DNA of 64,000 bases from positions 1,550,001-1,614,000 of the forward strand of contig NZ_CP061947.1 of NCBI RefSeq assembly GCF_014838715.1. Direction: 5' to 3'. The notes beneath the pieces were generated by a model. The model made no database searches. It was not told the origin of the DNA and saw nothing but the letters and a program-made list of their open reading frames with translations. Origin of the DNA: Algoriphagus sp. Y33. Lineage in GTDB: Bacteria; Bacteroidota; Bacteroidia; Cytophagales; Cyclobacteriaceae. Position 1 is the stretch's first letter. Each line of letters opens with the position of its first letter. Positions 27,542 to 39,000 of this stretch are shown here, one piece after another. The position numbers were made by a program, and so were the translations under genes.

Positions 27542-28669
27542 CTATTGCCGTTTTCCTGATTTAGATTGGGATCTGTTGGATTTGAGTAGGTTGGTAAGTA
27601 TACTGGCAAGCCTTTTCTCAAAAATAGGTAAGGTGTAGTTTTCGAGAAATCTATTGTACGCATTTTCTCCAAGATGCATTCTCTTATCCTTATTTTGGCC
27701 AATTTGGATAATTGCATCTGCAATCGCATGAGGGCTACCTTTTTCAATTAACAAGCCAGTGGACTGATCTTCGATAATTTCGGGAATTGCCCCTTCGATG
27801 GTAGAAATTGTCGGTAACTTAAACTGCATAGCCTCTAGCAATACTAGAGGAAAGCAGTCTTCTAGCGTGGGATGGATAAATAGATCAGCTTCTTCGAAAG
27901 CTTGCACTTTACTATTTCCGGTAACCTTTCCTATATAAGTTATCTCTTTCACAAGGTTGTTTTGATCAATGTATGACTGTAAATCTTCTGCAGTCACGTC
28001 TCCTTCTGCACCTGCGACTGTACAATGAAAATATATACCTTTGTCTTTTAGTATCTTACAGGCCTGCAGCAGATCTATGATACCCTTGGATCTATGTAAG
28101 TTGGACAAAAAGAGGAGCTTCAATCTGCCTGTTGTAGATCTGGGCAAAGAAACTATTGATCTGTCGATGCAAGTAATTCCGTTGCTGCAGTAGCTTACGC
28201 GGTGTATAGGAACAAATTTCGCAATGTCAGGATAGAGGTAAGCTGACAATAAAATTACATTCGAGTTTTTGAAAACCCAAGGGTACAACAGGCGCTCTAG
28301 TGGCTTATGGCTGTTCTTTTCCACACCTTTGTTGTGAAGGTGGAAGACTACTGGAAATCTAAGCGTTTTGCAAATGATAGCAATCAAAGCATCCTTGTAA
28401 AATCCAGGTGCGGTGGTGCTCAGGGTAATGTAAATGAGATCAGGTCGGAAATTTAGGCTTTTCGTCAAGGTCTTATAAAGAATACCTAGGTATCTCCACC
28501 ATTTGATCAATCCGCCTTTACCTACTTCATGTACAGAATAAGAGGTGCTTAAGTTTAGGTATTTGGCTTCAAAAGTCGAATTTATACTGGTACTTGTTCT
28601 AATATATTCTCCAATCATAGAGGCTCCGTGGGTCGGAGGCGGATAATGCAGAATGAAAAGTATCTTCAT
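27542..28669 (-). CDS. Glycosyltransferase family 4 protein, opposite strand
   Basis: This 375-residue protein begins MKILFILHYPPPTHGASMIG, a typical GT4 N-terminus. It has LKLLFLSNLHRSKGIIDLLQ, EADLFIHPTLEDCFPLVLLE and IEGAIPEIIEDQSTGLLI in the donor-binding half. The ATG at 28669 is chosen because the conserved strand starts there; a longer frame reaches 28729 without support. It converges on the end of the polysaccharide operon and is divergent from the secreted beta-helix gene. It may still belong to the same polymer pathway but has its own promoter. Confidence 0.85.
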   Translation of the reverse strand: MKILFILHYPPPTHGASMIGEYIRTSTSINSTFEAKYLNLSTSYSVHEVGKGGLIKWWRYLGILYKTLTKSLNFRPDLIYITLSTTAPGFYKDALIAIICKTLRFPVVFHLHNKGVEKNSHKPLERLLYPWVFKNSNVILLSAYLYPDIAKFVPIHRVSYCSNGITCIDRSIVSLPRSTTGRLKLLFLSNLHRSKGIIDLLQACKILKDKGIYFHCTVAGAEGDVTAEDLQSYIDQNNLVKEITYIGKVTGNSKVQAFEEADLFIHPTLEDCFPLVLLEAMQFKLPTISTIEGAIPEIIEDQSTGLLIEKGSPHAIADAIIQIGQNKDKRMHLGENAYNRFLENYTLPIFEKRLASILTNLLKSNRSQSKSGKRQ

Positions 28670-28892
28670 AATTTGTGAGGTGGATTTATGAGGACATTCG
28701 TGAAAGAAGGTAGTTGTCCATTCTTGCAATTCTTTGTTTTCGTTGCTTTCTTAAAAATCAAACCTTCGCTGGCTTTAATTTTAATTAAATATTGGAACAA
28801 AGCACATAAAATATTATTTAAAAAGCAAAATATATTATTTAAAATTTATTAATTGTGCTATATTCATGCTTTTGAAATGATCCAATACGACG

Positions 28893-31355
28893 ATGAGACT
28901 TCCTGCCAAATTAAGCTGCTTGAACTGTTATTTTTGTTTGTATCTTTTGCTAAGCTCAGTATCGAACAGTTTTGCGACAGATTATTATTTTTCTTCTTCC
29001 ATGGGGAGCGATAGCTTTTCATTAGCTGAGGCACAATTTTCAGCTACTCCTTGGAAAAGTATAGAAAAATTTAATGACTTGGCTTATTCTTTAAAGCCCG
29101 GTGATAGGGTGTTCTTTAAAAGAGGAGATGTGTTTCACGGGACGATTCGGCCTATTAAAGGTGGAGCTGCTGAGAATCCAATTATTTTCGATGCATACGG
29201 ATCAGGTGATTTGCCTGTCATTACTTCACTGGTGGAGTTGGCCAATGCAGAACATGTTGGTCATGGAGTATACCAGTATCAAACTTTGGATAGCGAAGTT
29301 TCTCAGCTCAAGGTAGTACTGATCGATGATCAGGTTAGAGCCATGGGAAGATATCCTAATGCTGACGATGGAAATGACGGATATCTAACCATTCAGTCGG
29401 TCAATAATGATTTTAGTATAGGTGGAAGTGAGCTTCCTTTTAATCCTGCCGGGGGGGAAGTGGTAATCCGCAAAAACAACTGGATTATTGATAGTTATCG
29501 TATTAAAAGCACAAATTCCGGCATTATTGATTTTACCAATCGGGGTACATCGGGCTATAAGCCGTTAAGTGGCTATGGCTATTTTATCCAAAATCATCTA
29601 GCTGCCCTTGATCAATTCGGAGAATGGGCTTTCTCAGATAAAAACAAGAAACTTTCGGTCTATCTGGGGGAGATAAATCCTTCTGAAGTAAAGGTAGAAG
29701 TCGCTACAAGTGATTACTTGTTGGTTGTGGGTTTTATAGGAAGGAACCTGTCTTTCAGAAACATGCATTTCAGGGGAAGTAATAAAAATCTGATCAATAT
29801 AGAAAAATCTTCAACAGTCTCTATAGAAAACTGTCTCTTGGAATTTGCCGGTGAAAATGCTGTTTTCAGCTTTGGCACACCCAATTTAACCCTTAAGAAT
29901 AATACGATACGGAATGCGCTAAGCAGTTCAATATTTCTTTGGCATAGTTCACCAAGAGCAGTGATTGCTGATAATTTTATTGAACATACGATGCCCTTTC
30001 AGGGAATGGGAAAGAACAGTGACTTAAATGGAATTGGGATTTATATTTCAAGTGATGCCGACAGCTCGTTGATTGAGAAGAACAGGGTGATCCATACAGG
30101 TTATAATGGGATTCACTTTGGAGGCAATGGGTCTGTGGTTAAAAATAATTTTGTAAAGGATTATTGTCTTTTCAAACAGGATGGAGCGGGGATTTACATG
30201 AATTCGGATGGAATGACGAGGCAAAACAACAAGGGACGGGTAATCATTGGCAATGTTGTTTTAGATGGATTGGGTGCGAAAGGAGGGACTGATTCTGATG
30301 CAGACCTAGCAGAGGGGATTTATTTGGACGATAACACCCGGGGAGTTTTGGTAACACAAAATACGGTGGCACATATCAACGGGAAAGGAATTTTTCTGCA
30401 TAATGCAAGTGATATAGAGATCGTAGATAATCTCGTGTATGACTGTCAGGTACAGTTAAAAATTGTCCATGATAGCTTAGGTAAGCCGGTTAGGGGGATT
30501 AAAGTCGGGCATAATTTTCTTTCCAGCACCGGAGAAAGGGAGATTATCTATTCTATATCTTCTATTAAAAAGGACATTGACCAAATTGGGGTTAGTCTGG
30601 ATAATTACTTTTTGGATCCTTACACAACTGAATTTGTTTTTGAATCCAAGGATCCCGATCATTCGCATAGTGTACTGAGGAATTTTTCTAATTGGAAAGA
30701 TGCATTCGGGTATGATGAGTCTTCTACGCTGCTGAACTTTAACCTAAACAGGGTAAGTATAATCAAGGAAGTAGTGTTGAAGGAAAGCAATTTTAGTAGG
30801 GATATTAGCTTGGTGACCGGGACGTATAAAGGGCAGTCTAAATGGATTGATTCCGGTTTGGATCGGGGAAGCTGGAGTATCTATCCTGATTCTCAGGAAT
30901 CGACTCTTTGCTATGTGCCAATTGGCACCATAACGGAAGGAGATAAAATATTGGTGGTTATGGAGGTTAAAAGTACTAGTGAAAATCTGGGAGTAGAGCT
31001 TTTTCTGGAGAGATCGTTTGACCATAATCAACAGCAGGCAATTTCTTATTTTAGCTCTTCTTTAGGAAGGAAAAGAGTTAAAGTTTTTTTGGATGCGCTC
31101 GTGAGCGAAGGGAATGAAAGCTTAGTATTGCGTATTCCAACTGAAGTTGGTTCACTTTTTATTGACAATTTAAAGATTTCAAAGGTAACCACGAAAGAGG
31201 AGTCAGACCAACTTTTCTTTAAATATAATTATTCTGATAAATCAGTTTCTTTCCCATTAAAAGGATCTTACAAAGATGGGAAGGGGCGTGTTTATAGTGG
31301 ATCTGTATCCATCGCACCCTACAGGTCAATACTCCTTGTAAAAGAAGGTGAATGA
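28893..31355 (+). CDS. Secreted right-handed parallel beta-helix protein
   Basis: The 820-residue protein has a signal peptide (hydrophobic core about 11-25, cleavage likely after NSFA at 29). A beta-helix follows at about 255-540, built of coils such as IEKNRVIHTGYNGIHFGGNG and IGNVVLDGLGAKGG. A beta-sandwich-like region (about 640-760) and a short C-terminal domain (KGRVYSGSVSIAPYRSILLV) come last. No T9SS sorting domain is present, so it may stay periplasmic or be secreted by another route. It is closely related to the first part of the giant gene at 33053, with the same blocks (PWKSI, PGDRVxFK, NNWIID, HTMPFQGM). By family analogy it may be a polysaccharide lyase or epimerase, or a binding protein, for the neighbouring polymer; no catalytic residues are assigned. 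Confidence 0.85.
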   Translation: MRLPAKLSCLNCYFCLYLLLSSVSNSFATDYYFSSSMGSDSFSLAEAQFSATPWKSIEKFNDLAYSLKPGDRVFFKRGDVFHGTIRPIKGGAAENPIIFDAYGSGDLPVITSLVELANAEHVGHGVYQYQTLDSEVSQLKVVLIDDQVRAMGRYPNADDGNDGYLTIQSVNNDFSIGGSELPFNPAGGEVVIRKNNWIIDSYRIKSTNSGIIDFTNRGTSGYKPLSGYGYFIQNHLAALDQFGEWAFSDKNKKLSVYLGEINPSEVKVEVATSDYLLVVGFIGRNLSFRNMHFRGSNKNLINIEKSSTVSIENCLLEFAGENAVFSFGTPNLTLKNNTIRNALSSSIFLWHSSPRAVIADNFIEHTMPFQGMGKNSDLNGIGIYISSDADSSLIEKNRVIHTGYNGIHFGGNGSVVKNNFVKDYCLFKQDGAGIYMNSDGMTRQNNKGRVIIGNVVLDGLGAKGGTDSDADLAEGIYLDDNTRGVLVTQNTVAHINGKGIFLHNASDIEIVDNLVYDCQVQLKIVHDSLGKPVRGIKVGHNFLSSTGEREIIYSISSIKKDIDQIGVSLDNYFLDPYTTEFVFESKDPDHSHSVLRNFSNWKDAFGYDESSTLLNFNLNRVSIIKEVVLKESNFSRDISLVTGTYKGQSKWIDSGLDRGSWSIYPDSQESTLCYVPIGTITEGDKILVVMEVKSTSENLGVELFLERSFDHNQQQAISYFSSSLGRKRVKVFLDALVSEGNESLVLRIPTEVGSLFIDNLKISKVTTKEESDQLFFKYNYSDKSVSFPLKGSYKDGKGRVYSGSVSIAPYRSILLVKEGE

Positions 31356-32944
31356 GTGGGGGGGCTGAAATTCTGATGAAGGGAGAAACGTCATGTTTTT
31401 CCTTTGATCCGGTGTAAAGATCATGTCAATTTCGGTATTGAACCCAATACTGAAACTTTAACGGTTCATTGGCGTAAATACTATTATTTAGGAAATGCAT
31501 GTGGGAGGTTTTTGATTTTTGACCGTTACATTTTTAAGTAATCTTTCCACAAAGTGAGGGAAGCATCTACAGGTTAAATTTTTCTAAAAATCCGTAAATA
31601 TGAAAGGAGGAGTATAAATAAAGATTATGTACTGTATTATAATAAAAAATAGCTTTAGCATGAGCAGACAAAAGGAGAGAAAACTTAATGAAATAGTTGA
31701 ACTGAATATGATGTGACTCTACCCATTTCATTTGATACTGCCTATTGACATAATAGTGAGTTAATAAGGATTGATTTAATGTGAAATGTTCAGTTTATAT
31801 GCCGGATTCACTTCAACTAATATTGCATGATCGTAGTCCATTTACAACCTAAATATTTCGGATTGTGTAGGGTTCTTGCTTCCATTTCGGGGGAAATTAT
31901 CGAATTTTTAAAGTAAATTTTGTTGTTCTTATACATTCAACAACATAGGTTTCTTAGAATTAGATTAATTATTTATAGATAGAAAGAGGGAATTCGACTA
32001 TGGATGTGGTCTTTATTCCCTTGGCTTCTGAGAACTAGAATTATTCTAGCCGCCGGGTGAAAAGTGAGGGTAATTTTATCCTGTTTGAAAAAGGAGAAGG
32101 AATCGATTGTTATAAGAAGCGCATTGAGATTTACTATTGATTTTTTCAAACGAACGAATAAGTTATAGCTTTACGTTCGATGAGAGTTAGACTCTACTTT
32201 TCGTAATTCTTCGAAAGGTAAACGCCCCCTTGAACTGTGAAGAATGATAATCATCGCAGGATTGATGACAGATGAGAGTTAAAGCTTAGGGAATTGGGTG
32301 TGATTGATTACGATCCTATCCGGGGTACTTTTTTAAATGGGGAGCTTGGATGTGGAGAAGCCTTGATTTACTTAATCATTTAAGTAATTAACCAAGTTTT
32401 TAAGATATAATGGTTTGAATATAATTTCCTTAGTTTTTTTGATTTTTTTTTTGACACCGTCATTTTTCTCTTATGGAGGTAGGAATGATGTCTGAGGGTT
32501 CATTGTTTTTTTTATTAGTAATTGATTTATAGGGTTTTAAAGATATGTTTTTTATTGAAATTAATCCACTCAATATTTTATTTGTCCTGAAGGTTCTTGA
32601 GTGTAAGATATATGTAACTATTAAAGCAGGTCAATAATAATCTGACCAATAGGTGAAGTTCAGGTTTGAATCTAGCCTGGAGAATCTTTAGGATTTATTA
32701 CGATGTGTTTTATGAAATACATAATTATATGTTTAAAATTCTATTTATTTGATGATAAATTCATTTTTATTTTTTTGACCATGTACGTATGAGTTGATTG
32801 ATAATTGTTCATGTCAGATTTTTTTAGTGTTGACGCAAGTAGTGAAGGTCAAATTTTTGATGTTTAGTTGATTTTAACTAATGAAAAAGTTTTTATATAG
32901 ATTTTTCTAAGTGATTTCTATTTAATTATTAAGAGCATGTTTTA
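31356..32944. other. Long gene-poor region before the giant secreted protein gene
   Basis: About 1.6 kb without any open frame that looks coding. The composition is AT-rich, with poly-T runs near 32430-32455. Small features seen are the hairpin at 31430-31455, a repeated GATGAGAGTTA (near 32178 and 32271), and CGAACG/CGTTCG arms near 32150-32180. I recognise no RNA gene, transposase relic or riboswitch in it. It may hold a long 5' leader or decayed sequence. Confidence 0.5.
31430..31455 (+). terminator. Hairpin downstream of beta-helix gene, possible terminator
   Basis: An 11-bp stem (TTTCGGTATTG / CAATACTGAAA, one G-U pair) with an AACC loop lies 74 bases after the stop at 31355. There is no T tract after it, so it may be an RNA 3'-end stabiliser or a weak or factor-dependent terminator. 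Confidence 0.4.
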
Positions 32945-33052
32945 TTGAAAAAAAATTATTTCTTTGAAACATGCCTGAGGAGATTTCTAATGTCAACTGG
33001 CTGGAAAATTGGGAATGGTTCAATTAATACTTCTTCAATTCTTAACCTATTC

Positions 33053-36000
33053 ATGAAAACATCCGTACAAAGCCAGTCTAAGAACAGGCGCGATGGAAAG
33101 CTAAATCTTTTGAGTAAATGGCTCCTTGTTTTTATGTTTTTAGTTGGTTTTAAGGCATCTTCATGGGCGACTGATTACTACTTTTCTAGTTCATCGGGTG
33201 ACGATACCCGATCAGCAGGAGAAGCCCAAAATTCTTCTACTCCATGGAAAAGTATAGATAAACTTAATTCGATAGCGAACCAGCTCCAGCCCGGTGATAG
33301 GGTACTTTTTAAAAGCGGAGATACCTTTTATGGATCAATTCTAATAACTAAAGGGGGCAGTTCTGGTAATCCTATTACCTATTCGTCCTATGGTGTAGGA
33401 GATAAACCTATTATTACCTCGATGTTGCAGGTTTCAAGCTGGGTTTCCAGAGGTGGAGGGATCTATGAAGCAAGTCTACCAAATATAGATGAAGGGCAGG
33501 TTCAGATTTTATCGCTCAATGGTCAACTAAAGGAGTTCGGTAGATATCCTAATGGAGATGCGGCCAACGATGGATATTTGACGATTTCCGGGGTCAACAA
33601 CAATTTAAGTATTCAAGGTGAAAATATGCCCGGTAATTATGTTGGGGGGGAGATCGTGATCAGGAAAAATAACTGGATCATAGATAGGCATGAAATTTCT
33701 TATAATTCAGGTAGCACAATAAGTTTCTTAGCAAACCCTAATTCTGGTTACAGTCCACAGGGGGGCTTTGGATATTTTGTTCAAAACCATATCAATACAC
33801 TCGATCAATATGGAGAATGGGCATATTCGAAGAACGATAAAAAGCTGTATGGCTTTTTTGGAGGACAGGATCCTAATAGCATAGATGTGCAGGTAGCTAC
33901 TAGAACGTATTTAATTAAAGTTAGCAAATATGTACAGAACTTGTCTTTTAGTAACCTGAGCTTAAAGGGAGCCAATGTGAACATTCTGAATGTAGAAAAT
34001 TCCGGAAATGTACAGATCGTTAATTGTCAGCTGATGTTCGCAGGGCAAAACGGAATCTATGCGCATACATCTCCAGATGTATCGATAAAAAATAATGAGA
34101 TAAACTACTCACTGAGTGGTGGATTGTTTTTTCCGTTTGGAACGGAGAGGGCTGTAATAGAAGACAATACCATCGATCATACTATGCCTTTTCAGGGAAT
34201 GGCTAATAGTAGTGATCTTAAAGGGGTTGGGATATACATTTCGTCAAATGCAAATAATTCTAGAGTAAGCAGAAATAAGATTTATAATACAGGCTTTAAC
34301 GGAATTCATTTTGGTGGAAATTATACAGTTATCAAGAACAATCTTGTAGATACCTATTGCCTTCACAAACAAGATGGAGGAGGGATTTATACTAATTCGG
34401 ATGGTCTGACCACTAGTAATAATATAGGGAGAGAGATAGTTGGTAATATAGTTTTGCGGGGAATAGGGGCTGTGGGAGGGTCCAATGTGAATTATAGGCT
34501 GGCAGAAGGTATTTATATAGATGATAATTCCATGGGGATTAAAATTTTTGACAATACAGTGTCGGATGTTAGTGGTAAAGGCCTATATATTCATAACAAT
34601 AGAGGTATAGATATTTATAATAATACTTTCCATAAAATACCTGTCCAGTTAAATGTAACCCATGATGTTACCGGTGATGTAGTGAGAAGTTTGCATATCG
34701 AAGGAAATCAATTTTCCAGCGTATATGACAATGAAATACCTTATGCTGTGGCATCTATAAAAAATGACATCAAGGACATAGGAATCTCAAATAACAATTA
34801 TTTTTTAGATCCTTTTGGTGCTGAGCTTATGTTCAGAAGTCAAAGCCCTGAAGATAGGCCTTTGGGAACAAAAAGCAATCTACCGAACTGGACTTCAAAA
34901 TATGGCTTTGAGCAAAACTCCTCAAAACCTGAATTTAACCATGAAAAATTTATAGTTAAAAGCTCAACTATCATTAAGGAAAGCGACTTTAGCTCAAATT
35001 TGAATATTATAGCCGGAACCTATAATGTAACCTCTGAACTGTCGACCGGAATTGATGGTAGTGTTTGGAAAATCGATGCAGGTCAATCCGCTAACGGATC
35101 TGCATTTATTCAGATTGGATCTGTTACAGCTGGGGATGAAATTTTGATAGAATTTGATACAAAAAGCACTTCTGCAAATCAAGCTGTTGAACTTCTGCTA
35201 GAGAAGACTTTTAATCAAAATCAGGAAGGGAACATTTATAATTTTGTTACTTCTAGTGAGGTAAGGAAAGTTAAACTCCTTTTGAAAGCTCAGATTAATG
35301 CTACTGGAGAAAGTGTTGTTTTTAGATTTCCCCAAGCTGTTCAAGGTTTACTTATAGATAACCTTAAAATTTCGAAGGTAGAGACTGAAGCAGTTAGAAT
35401 TGAAGATTATGTTTTTTTTCAATATAACTTTTCAAATAATGCTGTTTCATACCCGCTTTCAGGTACTTATAAAAATGGAAAGGGTGAAGTATTTAAGGGA
35501 TCAGTAAGTATTCCTGCATACGGTTCCGTGTTGTTGGCTAAGACTGAAATAGAGCCGGAGGAAATTAATCTTCCTCCTACAGTTTCGATTTTGGAACCTG
35601 CTGATAAACAAGTGTTCATAGAAGGCGAAGAGATATTGATAAAAGCAGATGCCTCCGACCCGGCAGGCGAGATCGCCAAAGTTGAGTTCTACTATGGTAA
35701 TGAACTGATCGGAGAAGTTTCTTCATCGCCTTACGAACTGGTCTGGAACAATGCTCCGCTTGGCTCACATGAATTGATGGCCAAGGTCTTCGATGAGGGC
35801 GGGTTGACTGCCGAGTCGTCAAGGATTACAGTGACAGTGGAAGCAGCTCCTGTGGAGAATCAAGCGCCTTCTATCTCGATCACGGCTCCATCCAACAACC
35901 AAAGCTATACGGAAGGCGAGGAAGTGGTGATCAAAGCCAATGCTTCTGACCCTGAAGATGGAATTTCAAAAGTTGAGTTTTATTCCGGAGAAGAGCTGAT

Positions 36001-39000
36001 CGGAGAGGTTTCTGCTGCTCCATATGAATTGGTATGGAACAATGCTCCGCTTGGCTCACATGAATTGATGGCCAAGGTCTTCGATGAAGATGGATTGACT
36101 GCCGAGTCGTCCAAGGTAACGGTTATAGTAGAAGCAGCTCCTGTGGAGAATCAAGCTCCTTCTATTTCGATCACGGCTCCATCCAACAACCAAAGCTATA
36201 CGGAAGGCGAGGAAGTGGTGATCAAAGCCAATGCTTCTGACCCTGAAGATGGAATTTCAAAAGTTGAGTTTTATTCCGGAGAAGAGCTGATCGGAGAGGT
36301 TTCTGCTGCTCCATATGAATTGGTATGGAACAATGCTCCGCTTGGCTCACATGAAGTAATGGCCAAGGTCTTTGATGAAGATGGATTGACTGCCGAGTCG
36401 TCAAGGATTACAGTGACAGTGGAAGCAGCTCCTGTGGAGAATCAAGCTCCTTCTATTTCGATCACGGCTCCATCCAACAACCAAAGCTATACGGAAGGCG
36501 AGGAAGTTGTGATCAAAGCGGATGCCTCCGATCCTGAAGATGAAATTTCAAAGGTTGAGTTTTATTATGGAGAAGAGCTGATCGGAGAGGTTTCTGCTGC
36601 TCCATATGAATTGGTATGGAACAATGCTCCGCTTGGCTCACATGAATTGATGGCCAAGGTCTTCGATGAAGATGGATTGACTGCCGAGTCTTCACGGATT
36701 ACAGTGGCTGTAGAAGCTGCTCCGGTAGAGAATCGAGCTCCGTCGGTTTCGATCACGGCTCCATCCAACAACCAAAGCTATACAGAAGGCGAGGAAGTGG
36801 TGATCAAAGCCAATGCTTCCGATCCGGAAGGAGCGATCTCCAAAGTCGAGTTCTATTCCGGAGAGGAACTGATCGGAGAAGTTTCTTCATCGCCTTACGA
36901 ACTGGTCTGGAACAATGCTCCGCTTGGCTCACATGAATTGATGGCCAAGGTCTTCGATGAAGATGGATTGACTGCCGAGTCGTCCAAGGTAACGGTTATA
37001 GTAGAAGCAGCTCCTTTGGAGAACCAAGCCCCTTCTATCTCGATCACGGCTCCATCCAACAACCAAAGCTATACAGAAGGTGAGGAAGTGGTGATCAAAG
37101 CCGATGCCTCCGATCCTGAAGGCGAGATCGCCAAAGTTGAGTTCTACTATGGTAATGAACTGATCGGAGAAGTTTCTTCATCGCCTTACGAACTGGTCTG
37201 GAACAATGCTCCGCTTGGCTCACATGAATTGATGGCCAAGGTCTTCGATGAGGGCGGGTTGACTGCCGAGTCGTCCAAGGTTACAGTGACAGTGGAAGCA
37301 GCTCCTGTGGAGAATCAAGCGCCTTCTATCTCGATCACGGCTCCATCCAACAACCAAAGCTATACGGAAGGCGAGGAAGTGGTGATCAAAGCCAATGCTT
37401 CTGACCCTGAAGATGGAATTTCAAAAGTTGAGTTTTATTCCGGAGAAGAGCTGATCGGAGAGGTTTCTGCTGCTCCATATGAATTGGTCTGGAACAATGC
37501 TCCACTTGGTTCTTATGAGTTGATGGTCAGGGTATTTGATGAGGGTGGGTTGACTGCCGAGTCTTCACGGATTACAGTGGCGGTAGTGCGTGCACCGGTA
37601 GAAAATCAAGCTCCATCGGTTTCGATTACGGCACCGTTTAATAACCAGACTTTTATTGAGGGTCAGGATATCGTGTTCTCTGCCGAAGCTTCCGATCCTG
37701 AGAACGAAATAGCCTGGGTTGAATTTTACTATGGCGAGCAGATGATCGGTCTGGTGTCCAAGGCTCCCTACCAAGTGATCTGGAACAATGCTCCGCTTGG
37801 CTCACATGAAGTAATGGCCAAGGTCTTTGATGAAGATGGATTGACTGCCGAGTCGTCAAGGATTACAGTGACAGTGGAAGCAGCTCCTGTGGAGAATCAA
37901 GCTCCTTCTATTTCGATCACGGCTCCATCCAACAACCAAAGCTATACGGAAGGCGAGGAAGTTGTGATCAAAGCGGATGCCTCCGATCCTGAAGATGAAA
38001 TTTCAAAGGTTGAGTTTTATTCCGGAGAAGAGCTGATCGGAGAGGTTTCTGCTGCTCCATATGAATTGGTATGGAACAATGCTCCGCTTGGCTCACATGA
38101 ATTGATGGCCAAGGTCTTCGATGAAGATGGATTGACTGCCGAGTCTTCACGGATTACAGTGGCTGTAGAAGCTGCTCCGGTAGAGAATCGAGCTCCGTCG
38201 GTTTCGATCACGGCTCCATCCAACAACCAAAGCTATACAGAAGGCGAGGAAGTGGTGATCAAAGCCAATGCTTCCGATCCGGAAGGAGCGATCTCCAAAG
38301 TCGAGTTCTATTCCGGAGAGGAACTGATCGGAGAAGTTTCTTCATCGCCTTACGAACTGGTCTGGAACAATGCTCCGCTTGGCTCACATGAAGTAATGGC
38401 CAAGGTCTTCGATGAAGATGGATTGACTGCCGAATCGTCCAAGGTTACGCTGACAGTGGAAGCAGCTCCTGTGGAGAATCAAACCCCTTCTATCTCGATC
38501 ACCGCTCCGGCCAACAACCAAAGCTATACAGAAGGCGAGGAAGTGGTGATCAAAGCGGATGCCTCCGATCCTGAAGATGAAATTTCAAAGGTTGAGTTTT
38601 ATTATGGAGAAGAGCTGATCGGAGAGGTTTCTGCTGCTCCATATGAATTGGTTTGGAACAATGCCCCAATTGGTTCACATGAACTGATGGCCAAAGTAGT
38701 TGATGAGGGTGGGTTGACTGCCGAATCGGAAAAGGTTTTAATTGAGGTAATAGAACTTTTGGATAGACCTGGAGCAGGAAATCAAGCTCCTTCTATCTCG
38801 ATCACGGCTCCATCCAAAAACCAAAGCTATACGGAAGGCGAGGAAGTTGTGATCAAAGCGGATGCCTCCGATCCTGAAGATGAAATTTCAAAAGTTGAGT
38901 TTTATTCCGGAGAAGAGCTGATCGGAGAGGTTTCTGCTGCTCCATATGAATTGGTATGGAACAATGCTCCGCTTGGCTCACATGAAGTAATGGCCACGGT

